From Nitrospinota bacterium (lineage in GTDB: Bacteria; Nitrospinota; Nitrospinia; JACRGO01), in the NCBI GenBank assembly GCA_016212295.1, contig JACRGO010000166.1, positions 1-29,004 on the forward strand: 29,004 bases of DNA, given 5' to 3'. Under the pieces are notes generated by a model. That model saw only the letters and a program-made list of their open reading frames with translations, was not told the origin of the DNA and did no database searches. Positions 1-7,300 of this stretch are shown here, in pieces; position 1 is the first letter of the stretch; each line of letters opens with the position of its first letter. Both the position numbers and the translations under genes were made by a program.

Positions 1-754
1 AGCCGGAAGAGATGCTCATCCAGTCTCCTCCGCTGCTGACAGCGGCCCTCCATGCCAAGGTCCCTCCGCCGGTATTGGACACGCTGAAACTGGTGGACGT
101 GGCCCCATACCCGACAGTCCTTGACTTGGGGGTGACGGATAGAGCGGGCGATCCGGAACCGCCGCCCGTGCCGCCGCTTGTGGAACCGCCGGTCGATCCG
201 CCTGAACTTCCCCCGGAGGAGCCGCCGCTCGTTCCTCCAGTCGATCCGCCTGCACCCTCTGACTGTTCAAGAACAAAATCCTTGATAAGCTCAACGCCCT
301 TGTATTTTATCGAGTCTCTTTTGGTTTTATAACCTGTTTTACTTACATTCGCCACGTAGGTGGTCTTTTTTAAGGCATTGCCATCAAAACAATAGTACCC
401 GTCGCTATCCGTCCGGGCGGCAAGATTTTTGGACCCTGCCTTCAATTTTACCGTGGCCTTATTAACAGCATCATCGTTTTGATCCGTTACGCTCCCTGAA
501 ATCCCGCACGTGTCCTCCGCAAGAAAGGCGGAAATAGAAGCGGTTGACGGTTCCCGGTTTTCAATTGTCAATTGTCGATTGTCAATTGCCGGTTGGAGAC
601 CGGTTGCCAGGGAAGTATGGGACTTGGCCCTATGGCGGAGTCCTTTCCCGCCCGCCGCTTCCGACGCGCCAAGAAAACAGGAGACGGCAAGATACACCGC
701 GCATATACCGCAAATGAAAACAAACAATTTTGGAAAAAAATTTTGCCTGGACAT
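1..754 (-). CDS. Secreted carboxypeptidase-regulatory-like / BACON domain protein, 3' end beyond window
   Basis: An uninterrupted frame of 251 codons runs off the left edge. The start is the ATG at 754-752, preceded by GGAGG 7 nt upstream. Residues 1-33 are a hydrophobic export signal ending near ASEA; a weak lipobox-like AVSC lies at 23-26. Residues 83-163 contain CGISGSVTDQ and TDSDGYYCF, typical of the carboxypeptidase regulatory-like beta-sandwich. Residues 165-202 are a Gly/Ser/Thr-rich linker. Residues 204-251 (LSVTPKSRTV, FSVSNTGGGTL, WMSIS) match the start of a BACON domain, a fold often seen in carbohydrate-binding or adhesive surface proteins. The role is probably cell-surface attachment or glycan binding, inferred from domains only. 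Residues 49-72 are encoded by a 7-bp-period repeat and look like inserted linker. A dedicated promoter lies at 1013-1040. Confidence 0.85.
   Translation of the reverse strand, partial: MSRQNFFPKLFVFICGICAVYLAVSCFLGASEAAGGKGLRHRAKSHTSLATGLQPAIDNRQLTIENREPSTASISAFLAEDTCGISGSVTDQNDDAVNKATVKLKAGSKNLAARTDSDGYYCFDGNALKKTTYVANVSKTGYKTKRDSIKYKGVELIKDFVLEQSEGAGGSTGGTSGGSSGGSSGGSTGGSTSGGTGGGSGSPALSVTPKSRTVGYGATSTSFSVSNTGGGTLAWRAAVSSGGDWMSISSG
540..609. repeat. Degenerate 7-bp tandem array inside the BACON gene
   Basis: Read on + the units stay in 7-bp phase from 540 to about 609. The cleanest block is 561-588, four copies of TCAATTG (one TCGATTG), flanked by units of the CCGGTTG type. In the gene it encodes residues 49-72, between the signal peptide and the first domain. 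Because 7 is not a multiple of 3, the repeat is read in all three frames and gives a non-repeating peptide. Confidence 0.8.
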
Positions 755-763
755 GGTGGAACC

Positions 764-798
764 TCCGGGTTAGGGGTTACGAGTTGCGGGTTCAGGGT
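764..798. repeat. Degenerate 7-bp tandem array in the leader of the BACON gene
   Basis: Five consecutive heptamers of general form TNNGGGT (+ strand, e.g. TCCGGGT, TAGGGGT, TCAGGGT). The last unit on the minus strand contributes the GGAGG ribosome binding site (766-762) of the gene starting at 754. Confidence 0.75.
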
Positions 799-829
799 TT
801 AAAATTCGCGTTCTTCGCGGCTGAAAGAC

Positions 830-880
830 AAAAAATAAAAAAGCCCGTTTGACGCCTCAGATCGGCTTTTCAAACGGGCT
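830..880 (-). terminator. Intrinsic terminator in the leader of the BACON gene
   Basis: On the minus strand, the 9-bp stem AGCCCGTTT / AAACGGGCT (880-872 with 850-842) encloses a 21-nt loop and is followed by a T-rich run of 13 nt (842-830). It lies downstream of the promoter at 1013-1040 and 75 nt before the start codon. It would therefore attenuate this gene's own transcript, unless the promoter belongs to a separate short RNA. Confidence 0.75.
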
Positions 881-922
881 CCTAAACTTAAAATAAAAAA
901 AAGAGTCAGGAAGGATGAAGTT

Positions 923-971
<49 letters not shown>

Positions 972-1012
972 GTCCATGTGCTTTTAGATCAAGATGAATA
1001 AGTTTTCGCTAT

Positions 1013-1040
1013 ATTATACCCTTCATTCTTGCTTTGTCAA
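1013..1040 (-). promoter_or_regulatory. Sigma-70-type promoter for the BACON gene
   Basis: On the minus strand: perfect -35 TTGACA (1040-1035), 16-nt spacer, perfect -10 TATAAT (1018-1013). Transcription would start near 1006, giving a leader of about 250 nt that includes the GATT repeat, the hairpin at 842-880 and a heptamer array. Confidence 0.8.
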
Positions 1041-1105
1041 ACGAATTTTTTTCCACCGGACTTTTTTCACCACTATAGTAAACGAAGGCGTTGGCTATAA
1101 CAGCT

Positions 1106-1134
1106 AAAAAAGGGCCGCGCCTACCTGCCGGCCC
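1106..1134 (-). terminator. Intrinsic terminator overlapping the aroC stop codon
   Basis: Minus-strand stem GGGCCG (1134-1129) / CGGCCC (1117-1112) followed by TTTTTT (1111-1106). The aroC stop TAG (1123-1121) sits in the loop, so terminator and gene end are fused. Confidence 0.7.
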
Positions 1135-2185
1135 TGTGCCTTAAAAAGTGGTCGGCTATGGTTATGGCAGCCATGGACTCCGCCACTGGAATTATCCGCG
1201 GACAAATACAAGGGTCATGGCGGCCCCCGACGCGGATCTCCCTCTCCCTGCCTTGGACGTCCACTGTCCTCTGGGCCAGGGAAATAGACGGTGTGGGTTT
1301 GACAGCGGCGCGAATGACGATTTCCGCGCCGGTGGAAATTCCTCCAAGTATCCCGCCTGAGTTATTGGACTCCAGCGCCGGGACCCCACCACTGGAAATA
1401 AAGGGATCGTTGTTTTCCGACCCCAACATACCCGCCGCGCCGAAGCCGGCCCCGATCTCCACTCCCTTGACCGAGCCCAGGCCCATGATAGCCTTGGCCA
1501 AGTCGGCGTCCAGTTTGTCGAAGACCGGCTCTCCGAGTCCAGCCGGAACGCCAGTGGCCCGAATCTCTATCACGCCGCCCACGGAATCGCCCTTGGCCTT
1601 GAATTCCATGATCCTTTGCGCCATCAATTTCGCCGCGCGCTTGTCAGGACATCTCACGTCGTTACGCTCTATCTCCCTTCTGTCGAACTTTTCCATCCTG
1701 ACGTCATGTATTTGAATGGAGTACCCGAAGACCTCCATGCCGTGAAGGGCAAGCAGCTTTTTCGCGACCGCCCCGGCGGCGACGCGGCCCACTGTTTCGC
1801 GTCCGCTGGATCTCCCCCCTCCCCTGTAATCGCGGAAACCGTACTTGGCGTGATAGGTGAAATCCGCGTGGCCTGGCCGGAAAAGGTCTTTAATTTTTTC
1901 ATACGCGGATGAATCAACGTCCTGGTTTTCCACAAGTATGGAAATCGGGACGCCGGTGGTCTTGCCCTTGAAGACGCCGGAAAGGATAACGGCCCTGTCC
2001 TTCTCTTTTCTGGCGGTGCTTACCTTGCTTTGCCCTGTCCTGCGGCGGTCCAATTCCCTTTGAACGTCCTTTTCGGACAGGGCAAGTCCGGCAGGGCACC
2101 CGTCGATGACAGCGCCGACCGCCGGGCCGTGGGATTCTCCCCAGGTGGTCACGCGAAAGATACTACCAAAGGCATTTCCGCTCAT
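1121..2185 (-). CDS. aroC: Chorismate synthase
   Basis: Converts 5-enolpyruvylshikimate-3-phosphate to chorismate with reduced FMN, the last step of the shikimate pathway, in the cytoplasm. The 354-residue length is normal for the family. Family signatures are visible: [18 protein letters not shown] near residues 16-33, RRRTGQS near 47, [10 protein letters not shown] near 103, the Arg/Ser-rich [19 protein letters not shown] near 121, and HDPCICPRI near the C terminus. The ATG at 2185 overlaps the stop of the upstream glycosyltransferase gene as ATGA (2185-2182), so the two are translationally coupled. The gene ends inside an intrinsic terminator, making it the last gene of this unit. No second aro gene is visible nearby. 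Confidence 0.97.
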   Translation of the reverse strand: MSGNAFGSIFRVTTWGESHGPAVGAVIDGCPAGLALSEKDVQRELDRRRTGQSKVSTARKEKDRAVILSGVFKGKTTGVPISILVENQDVDSSAYEKIKDLFRPGHADFTYHAKYGFRDYRGGGRSSGRETVGRVAAGAVAKKLLALHGMEVFGYSIQIHDVRMEKFDRREIERNDVRCPDKRAAKLMAQRIMEFKAKGDSVGGVIEIRATGVPAGLGEPVFDKLDADLAKAIMGLGSVKGVEIGAGFGAAGMLGSENNDPFISSGGVPALESNNSGGILGGISTGAEIVIRAAVKPTPSISLAQRTVDVQGREREIRVGGRHDPCICPRIIPVAESMAAITIADHFLRHRAGR

Positions 2186-2898
2186 AATAATTCCTTTCTC
2201 ATGCGCAGCCTGAACCGGATGACCTTCAGGGCCGTGTCTAAATACTGCCCCAGGGTCTTGGTGGTTTCACCGTGGCAGCGCTCCTCGAACAATATTGGTA
2301 TCTCCTTGATCCTGTATCCCTTCAGCACACAGGCGTACAGAACCTCCTCCACTATGGACGGGCCGACTGAAACCATTTTTTCAAGGCCGATGGACGCCAG
2401 GACCTCCCTTTTAAAACAGCGATAGCCCGAGGTGCAGTCCATTATATCCACTCCCATCAACAGGCGGATATAGTTATTGGCGAACCATGTTATCAAAGTC
2501 CGCAGGATATTTCTTCCCCTTTCCTTTCCTCCGTGGATCAGCCTGGAGCCGATAACGACGTCGCATTTCTCCATCTCCGACAAAAGGGATGGAATATACC
2601 TTGGATGGTGGGAGTAATCAGCGTCCATTTCAATGACATAATCGACGCCGGAGCGGACCGCGAAGAGAAACCCTTCTATCCCGGCGGTCCCGCGCCCCTT
2701 CTCACGGGTCCGGTGAATAAGAGACACTCTGCTGTCCTTTTCAGCCATCTCCCGGACAAGCTTCCAGGTCCCGTCCGGAGAATCGTCGTCCACAACGATG
2801 ATTGATATATCGGGACCAATGGAAAGTATCTCAGGAACCAGTTTAACCAGGTTCTCCCTTTCATTATAGGTCGGGAGCATGACCAGGGTTTTTTTCAT
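2182..2898 (-). CDS. Polyprenol-phosphate mannosyltransferase-like GT2 (DPM1 type)
   Basis: A 238-residue GT-A fold family 2 glycosyltransferase. [10 protein letters not shown] (8-17), [10 protein letters not shown], the metal-binding MDADYSHHP, the acceptor-region DCTSGYRCF and the late FEER are the classic dolichol/polyprenol-phosphate mannose synthase motifs. It likely transfers a hexose from a nucleotide sugar to a polyprenyl phosphate at the inner membrane. There are no C-terminal membrane segments, so it resembles the short DPM1 form. The true sugar cannot be read from sequence. The ATG at 2898 has no clear Shine-Dalgarno. It is coupled to aroC by a 4-bp overlap; no metabolic link is obvious. 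A later cluster in the window holds GT-C enzymes that use such lipid-linked sugars. Confidence 0.9.
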   Translation of the reverse strand: MKKTLVMLPTYNERENLVKLVPEILSIGPDISIIVVDDDSPDGTWKLVREMAEKDSRVSLIHRTREKGRGTAGIEGFLFAVRSGVDYVIEMDADYSHHPRYIPSLLSEMEKCDVVIGSRLIHGGKERGRNILRTLITWFANNYIRLLMGVDIMDCTSGYRCFKREVLASIGLEKMVSVGPSIVEEVLYACVLKGYRIKEIPILFEERCHGETTKTLGQYLDTALKVIRFRLRMRKELL

Positions 2899-2910
2899 GT
2901 GGGCCGGTTT

Positions 2911-3063
2911 ATATTATTACGTTCAAAATTTTGCGTTTTCCGCGCAAGTTTTTCAACCGCTTCTTGGGGCGCGCATGTCCGCAACCAAAATAAATTTCTC
3001 TTGAAGTATTCAACGTTAATTTTGTTTCAAGCGGAAAACGTAAATTTCTGAACGTAATAATAT
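2911..3063. repeat. Large imperfect inverted repeat, MITE-like
   Basis: The arms at 2911-2943 and 3031-3063 are 33 bp each and match as reverse complements at about 29 positions (both begin ATATTATTACGTTCA at the outer ends). The spacer is 87 bp. CCGG lies just outside both ends. No coding sequence is inside. The left arm reaches to 13 bp before the glycosyltransferase start codon. The structure could be a non-autonomous mobile element or a long hairpin in the transcript leader. Confidence 0.7.
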
Positions 3064-3130
3064 CGCCGGACGTTTGAATGCATCCAAATTTATCTTGGTC
3101 GCGGCCATGCCGCGCTACTATGGAAAATGA

Positions 3131-3170
3131 GAAAAAAAAAGGCCCAATGAAATAGAATATTCATCGGGCC
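3131..3170 (-). terminator. Intrinsic terminator of the lipoprotein gene
   Basis: Minus-strand stem GGCCCGATGAA (3170-3160) / TTCATTGGGCC (3151-3141), 10 Watson-Crick pairs plus one G-U, 8-nt loop, then nine T (3140-3132). It starts 18 nt after the stop codon at 3188. Confidence 0.9.
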
Positions 3171-3187
3171 CGTTCATTTGGCGTTTT

Positions 3188-4093
3188 TTATTCAATGTCC
3201 CTGATGGCCGCCTTGATTTTGTCCCTGATGGCCGATGGGGGCCTCTCATCCAGGGCATTTTGGAGGGCTTCAATGGCCTTGGATTTTTCGCCAAGGGCGC
3301 TGTATGAAAGCCCCAGCATGTACCTGGAATCGTGGATCTTGTTGCCTTTGGGATAATTATCAACCACATTCTGGAAGCTGTCGGCGGCCTTATCGAACTC
3401 CTCAAGCTTGTAATAACACTGCCCGATCCAAAAAGAGACATTGTCCGCAAGGTCGTCCGGCGCGTTCCTGCCCTCTATTTCCTTCAAGGTATCCAGCGCG
3501 TCCTCGTATTTCCTGGCGTTAAAAAGTTGCACCGCCTTGTCATAGCTCTTTCTTACGCTTACCCCATCCAGTGAGGAGACGCGGGTTTTTTTGTAATCCC
3601 TTTCAGTCTTCTTTTCCGTGGTGCGCATCTTCATTTCCTTGATTTCATCCTGGAGGCCGGCAAGTTTTTCCTTTAATTTTCCTACTTCTCCGTTCGACGC
3701 GCCGCCTGAGCCTACCTTCATCTCGTTCAGCTTGCTTTCCACTTCCCTCTTGGAATCCTGAAGACTCTTCAAGGTCGATTCAAGGGAGCTTATGGTATCT
3801 TCCAAGCCCTCGATCTTTTTCTGAGTCTCATCTTGCTTTTCCGTCAAGTCCTTGATTTCTGATTGAAGGTCGCCGGCCTTGGCTTCGGACCTGGCTTCGC
3901 CCTTGCCGCCCTTGGCGTTTTTGGTGTCTTTGGCGTCCGCCTGGTCCGAGCCTAACTCATTGTCCAATGTATCAACTTCCTCATCCTCATTGCCAAAACC
4001 CAACATGGAACAACCGCTAAATGAAAGCCCGGTACCCGCCGCCATCGCGCACACTAAAAAAATGGCCCACAATTTTCTTATTTCAGAACCCAT
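3188..4093 (-). CDS. YbgF/CpoB-like lipoprotein with coiled coil and TPR repeats
   Basis: 301 residues. The N terminus has a basic start, a hydrophobic stretch and the likely lipobox FSGC (Cys28), so it is probably an envelope lipoprotein. Residues 35-75 are acidic/lysine-rich. Residues 77-160 have the Leu/Glu/Lys heptad pattern of a coiled coil. Residues 180-301 hold TPR units, including FNARKYEDALDTLKEI, FWIGQCYYKLEEFDKAADSF and YMLGLSYSALGEKSKAIEAL, followed by a final helix. This order (coiled coil then TPR) is that of YbgF/CpoB, which links Tol-Pal to peptidoglycan synthesis. No tol or pal genes are adjacent, so the role is inferred from architecture. The gene has its own promoter (4120-4148), an AGGAGG ribosome binding site and its own terminator, so it is monocistronic. 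Confidence 0.85.
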   Translation of the reverse strand: MGSEIRKLWAIFLVCAMAAGTGLSFSGCSMLGFGNEDEEVDTLDNELGSDQADAKDTKNAKGGKGEARSEAKAGDLQSEIKDLTEKQDETQKKIEGLEDTISSLESTLKSLQDSKREVESKLNEMKVGSGGASNGEVGKLKEKLAGLQDEIKEMKMRTTEKKTERDYKKTRVSSLDGVSVRKSYDKAVQLFNARKYEDALDTLKEIEGRNAPDDLADNVSFWIGQCYYKLEEFDKAADSFQNVVDNYPKGNKIHDSRYMLGLSYSALGEKSKAIEALQNALDERPPSAIRDKIKAAIRDIE

Positions 4094-4119
4094 AAATCCT
4101 CCTAATAAAATTCTTAGCG

Positions 4120-4148
4120 ATTATAGAGAAGCTACATTATAAAGTCAA
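4120..4148 (-). promoter_or_regulatory. Sigma-70-type promoter of the lipoprotein gene
   Basis: On the minus strand: -35 TTGACT (4148-4143), 17-nt spacer, -10 TATAAT (4125-4120). AGGAGG follows about 5 nt before the ATG at 4093. Confidence 0.8.
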
Positions 4149-4164
4149 GGTTACAGTCAATTAA

Positions 4165-4192
4165 AGTCAACGCTTTTTAAAAAGCGTTGACT
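4165..4192 (-). terminator. 28-bp perfect palindrome, probable terminator of the signalling operon
   Basis: The sequence is its own reverse complement over 28 bp (arms AGTCAACGC / GCGTTGACT around a T5A5 centre). On the minus strand it lies 23 nt after the CheD-REC stop and is followed by TTTAATT. The short U tract makes it a moderate terminator. It could instead be an operator, because it lies just upstream of the lipoprotein promoter. Confidence 0.55.
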
Positions 4193-4215
4193 ATCCAGCC
4201 GGATCCTAGAGCGGC

Positions 4216-5166
4216 TCATGTATGCTTATTTTTGGCGTTTACTATAAACAACTTTTTCCGCGCCACGTGGATCGCTGCTTCCCTCAAACGCGGAAGATAC
4301 TCCCTGCGGATTGAGTCCATTCCCCGGTAAATATCCAGCTTTTCCTTGTCAACGCTGCAGACGGCGCCGTATTCCCGCGCCTTTTCCGCTATGTCCGAAC
4401 CGGCCTTGGCGATGGTGCTGCAGATTACCACCGGCTTGGGATAGTGCCGGGAAAGCTTTTTAAGGAAGGCAAGGCCATTCATCTTAGGCATGATTATGTC
4501 GAGGCTGATGACGTCCGGGTCGGTTTCCAGGATCAGGTTACGCGCCTCGAAGGCGTCGCGGGCCTCTCCGCAAACCATCATCCCCGGCTCATGCTCCACG
4601 GACAATTTAAGGATTTTTCTCACAAGCGGCGAGTCATCCACAATGAGCACCCGTATATCGCGGGAGGCCATGGTCCGGCGTTTATTTTCAAGCGCCTCGG
4701 TTTCCCGGGACTTCTCGATCATCCGCACCCTGACCTTGCCGGTCATGGTGTCCATGTATATCCTGCGGCCATTCGTGCCTCCGACGTCCTCATCCACGAT
4801 GTTGATGCCGTGTTCGCATAGAATTTTTCTTGCCACTTTAATGTTTCTTTCCCCGATAGTGGCGGCGGCTCCCAGGTGTCCTATAACTGCCCCGCCCCCG
4901 TATACCCCGGCCTGGAGTTTTTTTATGTCCGGGCTGAGTTTCTCCATGAGCCGGATGATGAGGCTGGTGGAGGAGTCTCCATAACGGCCCTGGTCCTCGC
5001 CCCCCTCTGGAAATTCCGCGAGGAGGAAGTGGTTCATGGCGGCGTAGCGCTTTGTGGTATGCCAGAGGGTCACGCCCACGCAACTGCCCAGAAGGGTCGC
5101 TATTTCACAGCTTGAGCGTGAAACACGGAATTCACCCGGCAAAAGAAATTTTCGTTCACCAATCAT
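4216..5166 (-). CDS. CheD deamidase fused to a CheB-type receiver domain
   Basis: 316 residues from the ATG at 5166. A GTG 25 codons further upstream would begin inside a heptamer array, and AAGGG lies 8 nt before the ATG. Residues 1-155 are CheD: the catalytic Cys29 in LLGSCVGVTLW, His46 in AAMNHFLL, and the GGGAVIGHLGAAATIGERN segment. CheD deamidates receptor glutamines and binds CheC phosphatases. Residues 171-295 are a receiver closest to the CheB N-terminal domain: VLIVDDSPLVRKIL, phosphoacceptor Asp223 in SLDIIMPKMNGLAFL, and GAVCSVDKEKL. The CheB methylesterase domain that normally follows is absent. No other chemotaxis gene is nearby. It is the last gene of the operon with the kinase and REC-phosphatase, so phosphorylation may gate the CheD activity (inference). 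Confidence 0.88.
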   Translation of the reverse strand: MIGERKFLLPGEFRVSRSSCEIATLLGSCVGVTLWHTTKRYAAMNHFLLAEFPEGGEDQGRYGDSSTSLIIRLMEKLSPDIKKLQAGVYGGGAVIGHLGAAATIGERNIKVARKILCEHGINIVDEDVGGTNGRRIYMDTMTGKVRVRMIEKSRETEALENKRRTMASRDIRVLIVDDSPLVRKILKLSVEHEPGMMVCGEARDAFEARNLILETDPDVISLDIIMPKMNGLAFLKKLSRHYPKPVVICSTIAKAGSDIAEKAREYGAVCSVDKEKLDIYRGMDSIRREYLPRLREAAIHVARKKLFIVNAKNKHT

Positions 5167-5181
5167 TTTTAAAACCCTTAA

Positions 5182-5251
5182 TAGTAACAAGTGACGAGTT
5201 ACAAGTGACAAGTAAAACTCGTCACTCTTTTTACTAGTCACTCGTCACTAT
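5182..5251. repeat. Heptamer array with inverted halves between kinase and CheD-REC genes
   Basis: Ten consecutive 7-bp units in phase. The left half (+ strand) uses AAGTGAC/GAGTTAC-type units. The right half uses their complements (ACTCGTC, TCACTCG, TCACTAT), so the array can fold into a hairpin. It fills the gap between the kinase stop (5250-5248) and the CheD-REC start (5166) and includes the kinase stop codon. Confidence 0.8.
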
Positions 5252-6174
5252 CTTTCAAGCTTTGGAATCCTCAACATTATGGCCGTGCCATTGCCTGGCG
5301 AGGAGTCGATCCACATCCTGCCGCCGAATTTCCGGACTACGTAATACGCCTTGGTCAAACCGAACCCGCCGCCTTTTGTTTCCCTGTCCTCCACGTTGGA
5401 GGCCCGGTATCCGAAACGCACCGATTTGGCTATCTCGCCTTCTGGAATGCCAAGACCGTTGTCCGAGACCTCCAGGACGACTTCATTTTCATTGCATTCC
5501 AGCAGGGCCTTGATCCTGCCGCCCACAGTGGTGTATTTGCGGGCGTTTGCCACAAGGTCGCGCAGCGTGTCCTGAAGCACGATAGGAATGAACATGGACC
5601 CGTCCTCTTTCACCCCGCTCAAGCTCAATTGGACCAGGTAGCCGGAATCCGTTTTGTCCCCTTCCTCATACACTATGCCGAAGCGTCCTCGCGAATTGGC
5701 GGCCACGGCCTCCAGGAAGAGCCGGAGATTGCTCTTGATGTCCTCCGCCTGTATGGAGATCCATTCGCCAGGGGCCTCTCTCAAAAGAAACAACTCCCTC
5801 ACGCGGGTATGCAGCACGTCCATGACGCCTTCGATGTTCTTCGCAAGTTTATCCATTTCCTCGCAACGGGCCGGAATAAAGGAGGAATCCTCCAGCGCCT
5901 TCAGCAAAATATGGTCCACCTCCTCGCGGAAGACGGCCTCGAGGCTTTCAATATGGTCGATGGATTCCCTGGTCTTTTCACGGCTGTGGAAAGATGAGAT
6001 CAGGTCCCGGCAGATTTCAAGGCTTTTGGAAAGACCGCCGGGGCGTCCGGCGGCATTTTCCAGAAGCAGGAACCTAGAGGCCAGCACGTTGACGGCATTG
6101 AAGAGGGAGTGGGCCGCCACGAGGGCGGTTTCTTCCTCTGAAAGCTCAATCGGCTCCGTTATTTCAAGCTTCAT
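5248..6174 (-). CDS. Soluble histidine kinase without sensor domain
   Basis: 308 residues from the ATG at 6174, which overlaps the stop of the upstream gene as ATGA. An upstream TTG would lengthen it into that gene and is less likely. It has no signal peptide or membrane segment. AAHSLFNAVNVLASRF (20-35) resembles a DHp H-box with His22 as candidate phosphorylation site. A long helical region follows (35-150). The HATPase domain shows an N box (LRDLVANARKYT, near 204-215), G1 (SDNGLGIP, near 239) and G2 (GGGFGL, near 271), then GGRMWIDSSPGNGTAIMLRIP. It probably phosphorylates the receivers of the genes on either side. The input signal is not encoded in the protein; a partner must supply it. 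Confidence 0.88.
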   Translation of the reverse strand: MKLEITEPIELSEEETALVAAHSLFNAVNVLASRFLLLENAAGRPGGLSKSLEICRDLISSFHSREKTRESIDHIESLEAVFREEVDHILLKALEDSSFIPARCEEMDKLAKNIEGVMDVLHTRVRELFLLREAPGEWISIQAEDIKSNLRLFLEAVAANSRGRFGIVYEEGDKTDSGYLVQLSLSGVKEDGSMFIPIVLQDTLRDLVANARKYTTVGGRIKALLECNENEVVLEVSDNGLGIPEGEIAKSVRFGYRASNVEDRETKGGGFGLTKAYYVVRKFGGRMWIDSSPGNGTAIMLRIPKLER

Positions 6175-7190
6175 TTTATCTTCATATCCCGAAGAAATTT
6201 TGCCACGCCGGAAATGGAAAGGGAAATATCGTGGCAGCACACTCTATAATCGTGCATGGATTTTCTCTTTCCCACCGGATCGACGATATCCAGGCGCTTG
6301 TTACCGTCCAGTTTGAATTCGCTTAACATGAAAGCCTTTTCCCTGGTGAACGGGTATAATTCCGCCAGGGAATTCAAATGATTTTTCTCCATCACAAGAA
6401 TCAGGTCCGCCTCCCGCGCGAGGTCTTTCGTTATGGACTTGGACCGGTGATTGGCAAGGTTTATGTTCATTTTGGAAAGGACATGAAGGATGCCGTCAGG
6501 AAGCGTGGAACCGGGGCTGGCCTGAAGTCCGGCGGATTGAGCGCGGATGGCGCTGTCCCCCATTCTTTTCAACTGGCGATTGAAAAGGAACTCCGCGATG
6601 GGGCTTCTGAAAATATTGGCCTTGCACAAGAATAAAACTTCTTTTATTCCTCTTTGGGCAATCTTCCTCAGCTCCATAGGCCATTCAACCGCTTTTTCGA
6701 TTTTTTCTTTTTTCATGGCCGCGCCAATTTCCTTGGACCGGGAAGAGGCCAATATCTCCCTTGGAGGGCCGGCGATACGGTCTTTCAGGGATTCGTTTTC
6801 CCGGAGCAATTGGTCGATCATGACCTTGGTCCTGAGTTGCGCCCGTACCCTTGCGAGCAGGATTTTCAAATCGCAGGGTTTGGTGACGTAGTCATCCGCC
6901 CCCTTGTCCAGCCCTTCCACGATATCCTCTATATTTGAACAGGAGGTCAGCATGATCACCCTTATATAAGAGGTGGAATACTGGGACTTGAGTTTCTCCA
7001 ACAACTCGATGCCGCCCATTTCCGCCATCATTTTGTCCAGGATCAAGAGGTCCGGCTGGGATTCCAATTCCTTTTCAATTGCCTCTCTGCCGTTATTGGC
7101 CACCATGACGAAATATCCGGCCTTACTCAGGCAGTGGACTATAAGCTTTTGTAACGACAGATCGTCTTCCACCACAAGGATATTGCTCAT
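6171..7190 (-). CDS. Response regulator: receiver fused to low-molecular-weight protein tyrosine phosphatase
   Basis: 339 residues from the ATG at 7190. AGGAG is 5 nt upstream; a GTG two codons earlier would sit on the ribosome binding site. Residues 1-120 are a receiver: Glu8/Asp9/Asp10, phosphoacceptor Asp52 (LLILDKMM), Thr82 and Lys104 (VTKP). Residues 120-180 are a helical linker. Residues 183-339 are a LMW-PTP/ArsC-fold phosphatase with P-loop LCKANIFRSP, keeping Cys189 and Arg195-Ser196. The usual Gly and second Cys of the loop are Ala and Phe. The general-acid Asp304 is in DIVDPVG, with Tyr315 following. LMW-PTPs such as Wzb dephosphorylate bacterial tyrosine kinases that control exopolysaccharide export. 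Catalytic residues are intact, so activity gated by Asp52 phosphorylation is likely (inference). It is first in the operon. Confidence 0.9.
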   Translation of the reverse strand: MSNILVVEDDLSLQKLIVHCLSKAGYFVMVANNGREAIEKELESQPDLLILDKMMAEMGGIELLEKLKSQYSTSYIRVIMLTSCSNIEDIVEGLDKGADDYVTKPCDLKILLARVRAQLRTKVMIDQLLRENESLKDRIAGPPREILASSRSKEIGAAMKKEKIEKAVEWPMELRKIAQRGIKEVLFLCKANIFRSPIAEFLFNRQLKRMGDSAIRAQSAGLQASPGSTLPDGILHVLSKMNINLANHRSKSITKDLAREADLILVMEKNHLNSLAELYPFTREKAFMLSEFKLDGNKRLDIVDPVGKRKSMHDYRVCCHDISLSISGVAKFLRDMKIK

Positions 7191-7300
7191 AGCCACTCCT
7201 GAAAAACGGGTAAGTTCATAAAATTGATTTTATATTGTAATACAGCGGAACAATTTTTGACAGGGCAAGGACAATCCGTTATTCTTTCTTGAAAAAGCAG

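Noticed and set aside
12-332. Pro-rich 106-codon + strand frame at the left edge
   Set aside because: It is the antisense of the Gly/Ser linker of the minus-strand BACON protein, which explains the Pro-rich composition.
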